Assembly: GCF_900112695.1 (NCBI RefSeq)
Contig: NZ_FOMT01000003.1
Location: 641,870 to 705,869 of the forward strand
Length of the DNA: 64,000 nucleotides
Origin: Paenibacillus catalpae
Lineage (GTDB): Bacteria; Bacillota; Bacilli; Paenibacillales; Paenibacillaceae
Direction of reading: 5' to 3'
Positions 16,596 through 24,501 of this stretch are shown in pieces; positions within the stretch are counted from its first letter, which is position 1, and each line of letters begins with the position of its first letter. Below the pieces are notes generated by a model that saw only the letters and a list, made by a program, of their open reading frames with translations, made no database searches and was not told where the DNA came from. The translations under genes were made by a program, and so were the position numbers.

Positions 16596-17479
16596 ACGTG
16601 TAACACCTCTTTCTTGTTTGCCGTCAAGGCAACAAATACATCATCCATGCTTGGTCTGCGGATATTGACCCGTGTCCCGGGCGGAACTGAATGGGCCAGG
16701 TCATTTAAAGTGCGGCTTATATCCTGAATGCTGCCTGTAGTTGGTACGGTATGGATGACTTCGTCATGGGCATTCAAAAGCTCAATGACTTCTCCTCCCA
16801 CACGAGCCTTTAATTGCTCGGCGCTGCCGGATGCTACGATCCTTCCGCCATTGATAACGGCAATCTGGTCGGCAAGCTGATCGGCTTCTTCCAAATACTG
16901 CGTCGTAAGAAATATCGTCCTCCCTTGTCTCGCCAGCTGACTGATGATATCCCATAACGCCCGGCGGCTGATTGTATCAAGTCCGGTTGTAGGTTCATCC
17001 AGGAAAATAACAGGGCGGCTGACAACAAGACTGATTGCAAGATCCAGTCTGCGCCGCATGCCTCCCGAGAAGGTTTTTACCCGTTTCTTGGCTGCATCAA
17101 CGAGATCAAATGCTTTCAGAAGCTCCATTGTACGCAACCGGGATTGTGCAGCGGTAAGGCCGGAAAGCCTGCCGATCATCCGTAAATTTTCCTCGGCGGA
17201 TAAGACTTCATCTACTGCGGCGAATTGACCGGTCAGGCTGATGTTCTGCTTAACCTGATCCCGCTCTGTCAGGACATCATAACCTCCCACATTCACTTTT
17301 CCTTCATCAGGCGAGACCAAGGTAGACATAATATTAATCAGGGTTGTTTTGCCGGCTCCGTTAGGACCCAGTAAGGCAAAGACAGTTCCGGCAGGAACAG
17401 TCAGGTCAACGCCGCTTAGCACGGTTTGTTTGCCGAAGCTTTTACGTAGGCCCGAAATTTCAATCGCGGATTGTTTCAC
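16592..17479 (-). CDS. ABC exporter ATP-binding protein, DrrA-like
   Basis: 295 residues from the GTG at 17479, chosen because GAGGCG sits 8 bases upstream; the ATG at 17494 lacks a ribosome site. Walker A is GPNGAGKTT, signature FSGGMRRRLDLAISLV, Walker B PVIFLDEPTTGLD. The C-terminal extension (GEVIELLNAHDEVIHTVPTTGSIQD...RRPSMDDVFVALT) is the DrrA-type regulatory tail. It powers the DrrB-like permease. The TetR operator lies between its -10 and -35 regions. Confidence 0.9.
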   Translation of the reverse strand: MKQSAIEISGLRKSFGKQTVLSGVDLTVPAGTVFALLGPNGAGKTTLINIMSTLVSPDEGKVNVGGYDVLTERDQVKQNISLTGQFAAVDEVLSAEENLRMIGRLSGLTAAQSRLRTMELLKAFDLVDAAKKRVKTFSGGMRRRLDLAISLVVSRPVIFLDEPTTGLDTISRRALWDIISQLARQGRTIFLTTQYLEEADQLADQIAVINGGRIVASGSAEQLKARVGGEVIELLNAHDEVIHTVPTTGSIQDISRTLNDLAHSVPPGTRVNIRRPSMDDVFVALTANKKEVLHV

Positions 17480-17498
17480 AACGAAACGCCTCATTTCT

Positions 17499-17535
17499 GT
17501 GTACGTCGTACACTGATTATTATATAAACAGTATA
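17499..17535 (-). promoter_or_regulatory. Exporter promoter region: 15-bp palindrome and TetR operator
   Basis: Minus-strand promoter with TATAAT at 17524-17519. TATACTGTTTATATAATAA (17535-17517) matches the tetR-type operator in 17 of 19 bases and overlaps the -10. Just downstream lies a perfect palindrome, GTGTACG-T-CGTACAC (17499-17513), in the leader; it may be a second regulator site. Confidence 0.55.
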
Positions 17536-17607
17536 TGAAATAAACATTAAAAGATGCAACGTTTTTTTATCTTCGAATATTCGCAGGCGGGGAAGGGGAA
17601 TTCGTCT

Positions 17608-17633
17608 GTTTCAAAATAACCCTAATGGTGTAA
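17608..17633 (+). promoter_or_regulatory. Candidate sigma-B promoter of ytxH
   Basis: GTTTCA (17608-17613), 14 bases, GTGTAA (17628-17633), 61 bases before the start codon. It is one mismatch from the GTTTCA-N14-GGGTAA motif found at the ytxG and rsbV operons. Confidence 0.5.
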
Positions 17634-17693
17634 TAGATAATACGAGATCGAATACGGTTTCGAATACGAGAACGGAATAAAGGAGAGATAACA

Positions 17694-18017
17694 ATGCCAA
17701 AGGAAAACACAGGTAGCGGTTTGCTGGTGGGTACGATTGTCGGGACAGCGGTAGGTGCTGTTGGGGCGCTTCTGCTTGCACCAAAATCAGGTGTGAAGCT
17801 GAGGGAGGATCTCTCGAATAAGTTCCAGGCTATTAGCCAGCGTACACAGGAACTTGCTTCGACAGCCCGAGATAAAACAAAGGATGTCTTATCAAGCGTA
17901 AGGGAAGAAGCATCGGATTTGTCCGAGCACGCCAAGAAATCCAATGAACATGTCATGGATGCCTTCAGCGCTGCAAAGGATGATGTAAAAGATAAGGTAG
18001 GATCGACCTCTAATTAA
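17694..18017 (+). CDS. YtxH-like general stress protein
   Basis: 107 residues. A Gly/Ala-rich membrane segment (SGLLVGTIVGTAVGAVGALLLAPKSGVKLREDL) is followed by a long amphipathic, Lys/Glu/Ser-rich helix, as in YtxH proteins. In Bacillus, YtxH is a general stress protein; its biochemistry is unknown. GGAGAG precedes the ATG. The YtxG-like partner is encoded on the other strand at 19408-19860 beside sigB, and a sigma-B-like promoter precedes this gene. Confidence 0.8.
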   Translation: MPKENTGSGLLVGTIVGTAVGAVGALLLAPKSGVKLREDLSNKFQAISQRTQELASTARDKTKDVLSSVREEASDLSEHAKKSNEHVMDAFSAAKDDVKDKVGSTSN

Positions 18018-18040
18018 TGTATGAGAGGGGATCGAAGGAA

Positions 18041-18076
18041 AGAGGCTGTCCGGTCAGGACAACCTCTTTTTTTTTT
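18041..18076 (+). terminator. Intrinsic terminator after ytxH
   Basis: AGAGGCTGTCC / GGACAACCTCT with a 5-base loop and a run of T residues. Confidence 0.8.
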
Positions 18077-18114
18077 GCTCTCAATGAGCAGTGTAAAATT
18101 GTGCAGAGCAAAAG

Positions 18115-18149
18115 AAAACCGCCTGTCTCTTCAGAGACAGGCGGTTTTA
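18115..18149. terminator. Terminator after sigB (minus strand)
   Basis: AAAACCGCCTGTCTCT / AGAGACAGGCGGTTTT, near-perfect stem just past the sigB stop codon. Confidence 0.85.
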
Positions 18150-18157
18150 AGTTCCGT

Positions 18158-18934
18158 TCATCCTTCTTCGCTTTGCTGCGGATGCAAGATCTGCTTGAGT
18201 TTATCCAGAGCACGCTTCTGGAAGCGGGATACGCTCATTTGGGATACGCCGAGCTGATCGGCAATTTCCCGTTGGGATTGGCCATGCTGGTAGACAAGCA
18301 CCAATACCTTGCGTTCCTCTTCTTTTAATTGATCCAGAGCATCCTGGAGTGCCAGCTGATTATCGACATGACGGTAATCATCCGTCTGATCACTGATGAC
18401 ATCGCCAATGGTGGCACTGTCGCCTTCGCTTGAGAGCGGAGTATCGAGGGATACATACTGATAAGATTCCCGTGAAGACAAGACTTCGATGGTTTCCTCT
18501 ACCGATAATCCCAGATATGCCGCGATTTCATCCATTTTCGGCGAACGCTCCAGCTTTGTTGTCAGCTCATCAATGGCTTTTTGAACAAGCAGCCCTTTTT
18601 CCTTCATATTTCTTGGCACCTGTATGTACCAGGATTTATCGCGCAAGTAGTTTTTGAGCTGACCGATGATGCTCTTCATCGCATAGCCTTCAAAAGGAAC
18701 GCCTTTGTCACTGTCATATTGCTTGAACAACCGCAGCATAGACATTTGACCGACCTGGAATAGATCCTCATACAGATCCGGTCGGTTTCGCGATATTTTA
18801 GATACAGCCATACGGACCAGCGGTTCAAAATGCTGCAACAATGCCGTTGCGGCATCATTGCAGCTTACTTGTCTATATTGAAAAAGAAGATTTGTTATTT
18901 GCTGCTGATCCAGGCAGGATGATTGTGATTTCAT
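18158..18934 (-). CDS. sigB: Sigma-B/SigF-type RNA polymerase sigma factor
   Basis: 258 residues. Region 2 is clear (DLYEDLFQVGQMSMLRLFKQYDSDKGVPFEGYAMKSIIGQLKNYLRDKSW), region 3 follows (VQKAIDELTTKLERSPKMDEIAAYLGLSVEETIE), and region 4 carries the helix-turn-helix QREIADQLGVSQMSVSRFQKRALDKLKQ. The family directs general-stress or forespore genes and is held by an RsbW/SpoIIAB anti-sigma factor. Its ATG overlaps the stop of such a gene (ATGA). The stress genes around it (ytxG, ytxH, yflT) favour the sigma-B role. Confidence 0.88.
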   Translation of the reverse strand: MKSQSSCLDQQQITNLLFQYRQVSCNDAATALLQHFEPLVRMAVSKISRNRPDLYEDLFQVGQMSMLRLFKQYDSDKGVPFEGYAMKSIIGQLKNYLRDKSWYIQVPRNMKEKGLLVQKAIDELTTKLERSPKMDEIAAYLGLSVEETIEVLSSRESYQYVSLDTPLSSEGDSATIGDVISDQTDDYRHVDNQLALQDALDQLKEEERKVLVLVYQHGQSQREIADQLGVSQMSVSRFQKRALDKLKQILHPQQSEEG

Positions 18935-19374
18935 GCCATCTCCTCTTTCCTACCAAGTCGCTTGGTTAGAATCACCTCGGTTCCCATTTCTGTGCGGACT
19001 TCCACTTGATCCATCAAAGCCTGCATCAGAAATAGACCGAGACCTCCCACATTAGCGTCACTTAAAGGCTTGTGATGCAATGAAGCATCGGCTATGACAG
19101 AAGGTTCATAAAAAAAGCTGCTGCCCGAGTCTTTCACCCTAATGTGAAGGGAGTCCTGCTGAACTTCAAATACAATTTCCATTATGCCATGGACACCACC
19201 GTCATAAGCATGAAGCACAACATTCGTGCATGCCTCTGTTACGGCTACCTTCATATCTTCAATTTCCTCGTAGGAAAAGCCTTCTTTTGCAGCTAACCCC
19301 GACAGGGTCAGCCGCACAATATCAATATAATCTGCTTGAGCCGGTATAGTTAAACTTATCCATGGTTTCATCAT
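18931..19374 (-). CDS. rsbW: Anti-sigma factor serine kinase, RsbW-like (copy 1)
   Basis: 147 residues of the GHKL ATPase fold. The N box is EEIEDMKVAVTEACTNVVLHAY, G1 is IRVKDSGSSF and G2 is NVGGLGLFLMQALMDQVEV. It should bind sigma-B and phosphorylate an RsbV-type antagonist. It is translationally coupled to sigB, but no rsbV accompanies it; the only rsbV in the window is 5.5 kb away beside a second RsbW-like gene with a very similar sequence (DYIDIVR, FSYE.IEDMKVAV.EACTN.VLH). AGAGGA precedes the ATG. Confidence 0.88.
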   Translation of the reverse strand: MMKPWISLTIPAQADYIDIVRLTLSGLAAKEGFSYEEIEDMKVAVTEACTNVVLHAYDGGVHGIMEIVFEVQQDSLHIRVKDSGSSFFYEPSVIADASLHHKPLSDANVGGLGLFLMQALMDQVEVRTEMGTEVILTKRLGRKEEMA

Positions 19375-19407
19375 TTTCTCGTTCCTCTCCGCTAGTCCTA
19401 TTATAGC

Positions 19408-19860
19408 CTATTGTTGTTTGAGTTTTCTCCAAATACGTACCGAGGATAAAATGCCATCTGTTATAGCGCTGGTGACTTTGCTGCTGCGATGTCCGGTTGC
19501 TTCATTGTCGTAGACTTCCCGATGCTGTTTGCTTTTCATCGTTGTCACAAGACTAACGGCCGTTTCCTTCATCACGCCGGTGAAGCTGTGGAGCGTCTGG
19601 CCGATATCGTGAACGGTGGCAAAGACAACATCCAAAGAGCGAAGCTTCGTACGGACATCACGAGTCATTTCATTTGTATTGTGGATCATTTCCTTCACGT
19701 CGCCGCTGATTTGCGACACATCGGTTCTGAGTTCTCCGACGGTTGATCGAACTTCCTCCAGGGTTGCTGTTAACGCTTTAATGGTCTGAATGAGGAAAAA
19801 CATCAGAATAACGAAAGCAACCGTAATAACAGCAATAATGATTTGAATAAAGAGATCCAT
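19408..19860 (-). CDS. YtxG-like DUF948 membrane protein
   Basis: 150 residues from the ATG at 19860; a TTG at 19866 is also possible because AGAGGAT is close. One N-terminal membrane segment (IQIIIAVITVAFVILMFFLIQTI) is followed by a long helical, coiled-coil-like region (LEEVRSTVGELRTDVSQISGDVKEMIHNTNEMTRDV) typical of DUF948. In Bacillus the family is a general stress product. It is first in the ytxG-rsbW-sigB operon behind the best sigma-B-like promoter in the window, which implies autoregulation. Confidence 0.82.
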   Translation of the reverse strand: MDLFIQIIIAVITVAFVILMFFLIQTIKALTATLEEVRSTVGELRTDVSQISGDVKEMIHNTNEMTRDVRTKLRSLDVVFATVHDIGQTLHSFTGVMKETAVSLVTTMKSKQHREVYDNEATGHRSSKVTSAITDGILSSVRIWRKLKQQ

Positions 19861-19888
19861 CTGCAATCACATCCTCTTTTCTCTTTAA

Positions 19889-19914
19889 TTACCCTAGAAA
19901 AATGTAAGTGAAAC
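19889..19914 (-). promoter_or_regulatory. Sigma-B-type promoter of ytxG-rsbW-sigB
   Basis: On the minus strand GTTTCA (19914-19909), 14 bases, GGGTAA (19894-19889). This is very close to the Bacillus sigma-B consensus GTTTAA-N12-14-GGGWAW, and the identical hexamers and spacing recur at 25465-25440. Confidence 0.7.
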
Positions 19915-19979
19915 AACAGATTCGAAGAGATGATAGTGGTATACTTATTAGAAAGAGATCAGGAGAAAAGGAGATTAGT

Positions 19980-22661
19980 ATGCTTCGAGCCATCAAATTT
20001 AATATCAGGACGAAGATAGCGATCGGGTATTTCCTCATACTTGTTTGTCTTGGTGCCTCGATCTTGGCCGTAACCGACCGTATTGAGGCTCTGCAAACTG
20101 AAGTGGAGTCCATTACATCAAGAGATGTAGAAATTCATAATCTTATTGCATCTATTCAATATGACGCTATTAGTATGGAGACCGCTCAGCGGGGATTTAT
20201 CATTACCGGCGACACAAGTTATCTGGAGCCTTATGATCTGGGCAAATCCCAATGGGAAGCCAATTACAATAGCCTGTATGCCTATATATCCGATAACCCG
20301 AGCACACAAAAGGCGCTTGAAGAGATCAAGCTGTCGATTCAGGAATGGATCAGCAAGACGGCAGAGCCGACCATTGCGATGAAGAAGGAAAACAGAAGTG
20401 CTGACATTATTGCCTTTTTCCAGGATGATGTCGGCAAGCAGCAGATGGACAGCCTCCGAGCGAAATTTGATGCTGTCGGGAATCAAGAGGTCCAATCGAC
20501 AAGACTGCATATTATTGATCTGGAAAATAAAAACAGAATACTGACCATTGGGATCTATGTCCTGCTGCTGGCTGCGACGATTATTTCACTCATGATTGTT
20601 TCCTTTGTGTCGGGGTCCATTGTGAAGACCATTAAGCAGGTTGTAAGAACAATTACCGAGATCGCTTCTTCCGGAGGTGATTTGGGCACAAGGATTAAAG
20701 TGAATACGAATGACGAGATCAAGGAGCTTGGTGATGCAACGAACAGATTGCTCGCAAGTCTCGAAGCGCAAAGCTGGATTCAAGCGAAGGTAGCCGAAGT
20801 GGCGACAATGAACCAAGGAATTAATGATCTGGGGATATTGGCGAGATCCTTCCTGACCAAGGTAGCGCCAATGATCAATGCTTCTTACGGCGTATTTTAT
20901 ATCCGGAGAGGAGCAGGCGAGCAGCAGCGCTTGGAGAAGCTGGCATCCTATGCGGGTACCGGCGAAGAAGCCGGCAAGGAATCATTCCGTTTCGGAGAGG
21001 GTCTGGTTGGTCAATGCGCCTTGGAGAAACGTGTATTCCTTCTTAATCAGCCGGATCAAGCCCCGCTGATTACAACTGGACTTGTCCAGCTGGAGCCCCG
21101 CAGCATTCTGATGGTTCCAATTGAATATGAGGAGCGGCTCGAGGCCGTCATTGAATTTGCTTCCCTGCAGTCATTCACCACGCAGCATCTGAAGCTGCTG
21201 GAGGAGATTGAGCAGGACTTTGGCATTGCCGTCAATAATGTAGCTGGGCGGATGGAAGTAGAACGGCTGCTGAGCGAATCCCAGGTGCTGACGGAAGAGC
21301 TCCAGATGCAGCAGGAGGAAATGCGGATGACGACCGAACATCTGGAAGAGCAATACTTGGTCGCCGAGCAGAAAACAAAAGAGCTTGAGAAAGCGAAGGA
21401 AGAGTTAGAAGACTATTCCGAGCAGTTGCAGAAAAGCTCGCAATACAAAACCAACTTCCTGGCGAACATGTCACATGAGCTCCGGACACCGCTTAACAGC
21501 ATTCTCATCTTGTCCCAGTTGCTGGCCGAGAATGAAAACCAGACATTAAATGATGACGAAGAAGGTTATGCTAAAGTTATTCACACTTCGGGTACGGACC
21601 TGCTTAAGCTGATTGATGACATTCTGGACCTGTCGAAGATTGAGGCAGGCAAAGTGGTTCTGACTATTGATGAGGTTAACCTTACTGAAATTCCGGAGAT
21701 GATGAAGCTGACATTTAACCCGGTAGCAGAGAAAAAGGAACTTGCCTTTATCGTTGATATGGCCGATAATCTGCCAGATGTCTGGTATACGGACGGGCAG
21801 CGGTTGCAGCAAATTCTTAAAAACCTGTTGTCGAATGCTTTCAAGTTTACGGAAAAAGGCTCGGTTCATTTGCAGATTGAGCGGGCAGGTGACGAAACGC
21901 TGGCTATTTCGGTGACCGATACGGGGATCGGTATTCCAATGGATAAGCAAAAGCTGATCTTTGAAGCTTTCCAGCAGGTAGATGGCAATACGAACCGGCT
22001 CTATGGAGGAACCGGTCTTGGATTATCGATCACCAGTGAATTTGTGAAGCTTCTTGGCGGTTACATTAAGCTTAACAGTTCGGTTGGCAGAGGAAGCTGC
22101 TTTACCATTTATCTGCCTGAGCTAAGCCAAGAGAGGCTGGATACCATCCAGCTCGCTATGCAGGAATCGGCTGCCGCTGCCGAACAGCTTGGCGAGATCC
22201 CGGTACAGGAAGAGAGCGGGAATGAGACGGATTCTTCACGGATTAGCGAAAACGAACAAACAAGCGGATCGAATTTTGCCGGGAAGAAAGTGCTGCTGGT
22301 AGAGGATGATGCACGGAATGTATTCGCGCTTGTTCAGGCGCTCGAGAGCAAAAAGATGCAGGTAACCGTAGCGGGCAACGGCCGGCGCTGTATGGACATT
22401 TTGGAAGAAAATACGGACTTTGATCTTGTATTGATGGATATTATGATGCCGTTGATGGACGGATATGAAACGATGCGGGAAATACGCAAATTGCCGCAGC
22501 TGCAAGATATGCCAATTATCGCGCTTACCGCTAAAGCGATGAAATCCGACCGCGACAAATGTCTGGAAGCGGGAGCGTCGGATTATATCAGTAAGCCATT
22601 ACAGATGGATCAGCTGTTCTCGCTTATGCGGGTGTGGCTGACGAAGCAGGTGAGCCATTGA
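19980..22661 (+). CDS. Hybrid sensor histidine kinase (CHASE3-HAMP-GAF-HisKA-HATPase-receiver)
   Basis: 893 residues from the ATG at 19980; AAAGGAG fixes it and leaves out 24 upstream codons. Order: membrane segment (IAIGYFLILVCLGASILAV), CHASE3 domain (QYDAISMETAQRGFIITGDTSYL), second membrane segment (~res 180-205), HAMP, GAF (~270-420), coiled coil, HisKA with NMSHELRTPLNS (His-499), HATPase (G boxes DTGIGIPMD and GGTGLGLSI), then a receiver domain with Asp-820 in VLMDIMMPLMDGYE. It would phosphorylate its own receiver. Its stop overlaps the cheR start by one base; the signal and output are unknown. Confidence 0.92.
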   Translation: MLRAIKFNIRTKIAIGYFLILVCLGASILAVTDRIEALQTEVESITSRDVEIHNLIASIQYDAISMETAQRGFIITGDTSYLEPYDLGKSQWEANYNSLYAYISDNPSTQKALEEIKLSIQEWISKTAEPTIAMKKENRSADIIAFFQDDVGKQQMDSLRAKFDAVGNQEVQSTRLHIIDLENKNRILTIGIYVLLLAATIISLMIVSFVSGSIVKTIKQVVRTITEIASSGGDLGTRIKVNTNDEIKELGDATNRLLASLEAQSWIQAKVAEVATMNQGINDLGILARSFLTKVAPMINASYGVFYIRRGAGEQQRLEKLASYAGTGEEAGKESFRFGEGLVGQCALEKRVFLLNQPDQAPLITTGLVQLEPRSILMVPIEYEERLEAVIEFASLQSFTTQHLKLLEEIEQDFGIAVNNVAGRMEVERLLSESQVLTEELQMQQEEMRMTTEHLEEQYLVAEQKTKELEKAKEELEDYSEQLQKSSQYKTNFLANMSHELRTPLNSILILSQLLAENENQTLNDDEEGYAKVIHTSGTDLLKLIDDILDLSKIEAGKVVLTIDEVNLTEIPEMMKLTFNPVAEKKELAFIVDMADNLPDVWYTDGQRLQQILKNLLSNAFKFTEKGSVHLQIERAGDETLAISVTDTGIGIPMDKQKLIFEAFQQVDGNTNRLYGGTGLGLSITSEFVKLLGGYIKLNSSVGRGSCFTIYLPELSQERLDTIQLAMQESAAAAEQLGEIPVQEESGNETDSSRISENEQTSGSNFAGKKVLLVEDDARNVFALVQALESKKMQVTVAGNGRRCMDILEENTDFDLVLMDIMMPLMDGYETMREIRKLPQLQDMPIIALTAKAMKSDRDKCLEAGASDYISKPLQMDQLFSLMRVWLTKQVSH

Positions 22662-23530
22662 TGGATGATCATCCTTACAAGGACTTGCCTGAAGCGGCAT
22701 TGGATGAGCTGCCGGTCACGGAATGGGAAAATATTGAGATCGAGCTGTTAATTGAAGGGATCTATCTGGCTTACGGGCATGATTTCCGCCATTACTTGCG
22801 CTCCTCTTTGCGGAGGCGTATTCGTAACCGGATGTGTCTCGACGGCGCGGATACGGTTACCGGGCTGCTCGGGAAAGTGCTTCATGAGCCGGGATACGTT
22901 AATAAGCTGGTCAACGATTTTTCGATTAAAGTAACGGAGATGTTCCGGGATCCTAGCTTTTTCAAGGCGTTCCGGGAAAGGGCTGTTCCTCTGCTGAGGA
23001 ACAGCCCTGAAATTCGGATTTGGCATGCCGGCTGCTCAACGGGAGAAGAGGTCTACTCCATGGCGATCTTATTGCAGGAGGAAGGGCTTCTCGATAAAGC
23101 TAAGATTTATGCGACCGATATGAGCGAGCGTGCTATTGAGCAGGCGAAGGCAGGGAAGTTCCCGCTGAAGCGGATGCAGACGTTTACGAAGAACTATATG
23201 CAAGCCGGCGGTACCAAAGAGTTCTCGGCTTATTATACGACGGACCGGGATTATGCGATATTTGACCCTTCCTTGGCGGATCATATGATGTTTGCCCAGC
23301 ATAATTTGGCTACGGACAGCACATTTAACGAATTCCATGTTATTCTCTGCCGCAATGTCATGATTTATTTCAATCCCGAGCTCCAGGACCGCGTCCACCG
23401 GCTGTTTCATGACAGCTTGACAGTTGACGGCATACTTGGCCTTGGCAGCATGGAATATTTGATAGCCCCTTGGAAGCATCACTACGAGGAATTGGCAGAC
23501 GGAGAGCGTCTTTTCGTGAAGAAGCCTTAA
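22661..23530 (+). CDS. CheR-type protein-glutamate methyltransferase
   Basis: 289 residues; the ATG overlaps the kinase stop (TGATG), with AGGTGAG upstream. The SAM site is IWHAGCSTGEEVYSMAILLQEEG, and the CheR ending LCRNVMIYFNPELQDRVHRLFHDSL...GSMEYL is present; the N-terminal CheR domain covers residues ~20-75. The family methylates glutamates on chemoreceptors. No chemoreceptor or CheB gene lies nearby, so here it may modify the CHASE3/HAMP kinase or act in its pathway; that is inference from the coupling. Confidence 0.9.
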   Translation: MDDHPYKDLPEAALDELPVTEWENIEIELLIEGIYLAYGHDFRHYLRSSLRRRIRNRMCLDGADTVTGLLGKVLHEPGYVNKLVNDFSIKVTEMFRDPSFFKAFRERAVPLLRNSPEIRIWHAGCSTGEEVYSMAILLQEEGLLDKAKIYATDMSERAIEQAKAGKFPLKRMQTFTKNYMQAGGTKEFSAYYTTDRDYAIFDPSLADHMMFAQHNLATDSTFNEFHVILCRNVMIYFNPELQDRVHRLFHDSLTVDGILGLGSMEYLIAPWKHHYEELADGERLFVKKP

Positions 23531-23536
23531 AAGAAT

Positions 23537-23790
23537 GAGGCCGTCTCAAAAGAGGTTCGCTCGCTAGAGTGTAAGCATAGATGATGACCTTCATGAGCAT
23601 TTTAGAATGATAGCTGTCCCGGCCCATCACCGGGATAAGCTTTGGTGAAGAGATTCATATTTAAACGGTTGACTTAGTCGTTGATGACGCGAACGAGATG
23701 TATTTTCGGGGATATCTTCCTGCAAGTCCATGGCAAGGAAAGTTGATCCATGGCATATTCTTTGTACAAAAGAAGCCTCTCCTTTGTTGA
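23537..23790 (-). pseudogene. Remnant of an IS1182-family transposase gene
   Basis: On the minus strand the N-terminus of an IS1182-type transposase can be rebuilt across frameshifts: MDQLSLP, then MDLQEDIPEN in a second frame, HLVRVIND with an in-frame stop, NRLNMNLFTKAYPGDGPG, then DSYHSKMLMKVIIYAYT in a third frame. After ~65 codons it jumps to GAGGCCGTCTCAAAAG (23537-23552), which resembles an IS end. So it is an internally deleted, decayed copy, unable to code for transposase. It fills much of the 540-bp gap after cheR. Confidence 0.75.
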
Positions 23791-23860
23791 TGGTTGGTCG
23801 CACTTCCATTTAAATAAGGATTGGCTTCTTTTTGTTTGTCTTTTCGGCATTTCATTGACA

Positions 23861-24011
23861 GGTTAATGGCAAACGGAGCGTTTTAATGATTCTGGAGAAG
23901 CGTCAGCGTTCGCTTTTGTGAGGGGATTCCAACCTTACCAAGTTGATTCAAAGGAATCCTCGAGCAATGGCGATCGGAAGAACATTAAAATGCGCAGGTT
24001 GCTATTCAACC
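23861..24011. repeat. ~150-bp palindromic element, copy 2
   Basis: Same architecture as 2822-2975: outer arms GGTTAATGGCAA / TTGCTATTCAACC, middle arms TTTTAATGATTCT / AGAACATTAAAA, distal stem GGATTCC / GGAATCC. Shared strings include GAGAAGCG, GCGATCG and AGAACATT. Where copy 1 has TTCGAATG/CATTCGAA, copy 2 has TTTTAATG/CATTAAAA, so pairing is kept. It lies next to the IS remnant, upstream of the rsbW2 terminator. Confidence 0.75.
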
Positions 24012-24021
24012 CAAATTTAAA

Positions 24022-24062
24022 AGAGGTGCCCTTAGTCATTTACATGACTTTTGGGACACCCC
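24022..24062 (-). terminator. Terminator after rsbW copy 2
   Basis: Minus-strand hairpin GGTGTCCC..AGTCAT / ATGACT..GGGCACC followed by TCTTTT, just past the stop codon at 24071. Confidence 0.65.
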
Positions 24063-24070
24063 CATCTTCC

Positions 24071-24499
24071 CTATTGACTCACATATTTCGTCAGAATAAC
24101 CTCTGTACCATTCTCATTAGATTGGACGGTTACCTCATCCATTAGAGCTTCCATTAGATAGAGACCAAGTCCGCCGACCGGCAGTTCGCTGATTTCGATC
24201 CCTTGAAGGGGAGGGGAAATCTCGTCAGTTTCTGAATCATGATGCTCGAATGGAGGGCCGTCATTTTTAACAATAATGGTTATGCCAGCCTCGGTCGGCT
24301 GGAAGCTGATATCAATCAGGCTGAAGCCTTCCTCCGCGGGACGTCCATGCAGAACGGCATTGGTGCAGGCTTCTGACACGGCAACCTTCATATCTTCAAT
24401 GTCTTCATAGGAAAAAGACAACTTGGACGCAATACCGTAAAGGCATACTCTTACGATATCAATATAGTCGGCATGAGACGGAATTTGTAATCGTATCAT
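24071..24499 (-). CDS. Anti-sigma factor serine kinase, RsbW-like (copy 2)
   Basis: 142 residues, closely similar to the copy beside sigB: DYIDIVRVCLYGIASKLSFSYEDIEDMKVAVSEACTNAVLHGRPA, then IIVKNDGPPF and LPVGGLGLYLMEALMDEVTVQ. It is two bases downstream of the rsbV stop codon, with no sigma gene attached. It may act on the same sigma-B, on another sigma factor, or as the kinase for RsbV only. The ATP-binding motifs look intact. Confidence 0.85.
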   Translation of the reverse strand: MIRLQIPSHADYIDIVRVCLYGIASKLSFSYEDIEDMKVAVSEACTNAVLHGRPAEEGFSLIDISFQPTEAGITIIVKNDGPPFEHHDSETDEISPPLQGIEISELPVGGLGLYLMEALMDEVTVQSNENGTEVILTKYVSQ

Positions 24500-24501
24500 G
24501 T

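Noticed and set aside
23570..23860. Possible functional small gene after cheR
   Set aside because: Frames here are fragments of a decayed IS1182-type transposase with frameshifts and an internal stop.
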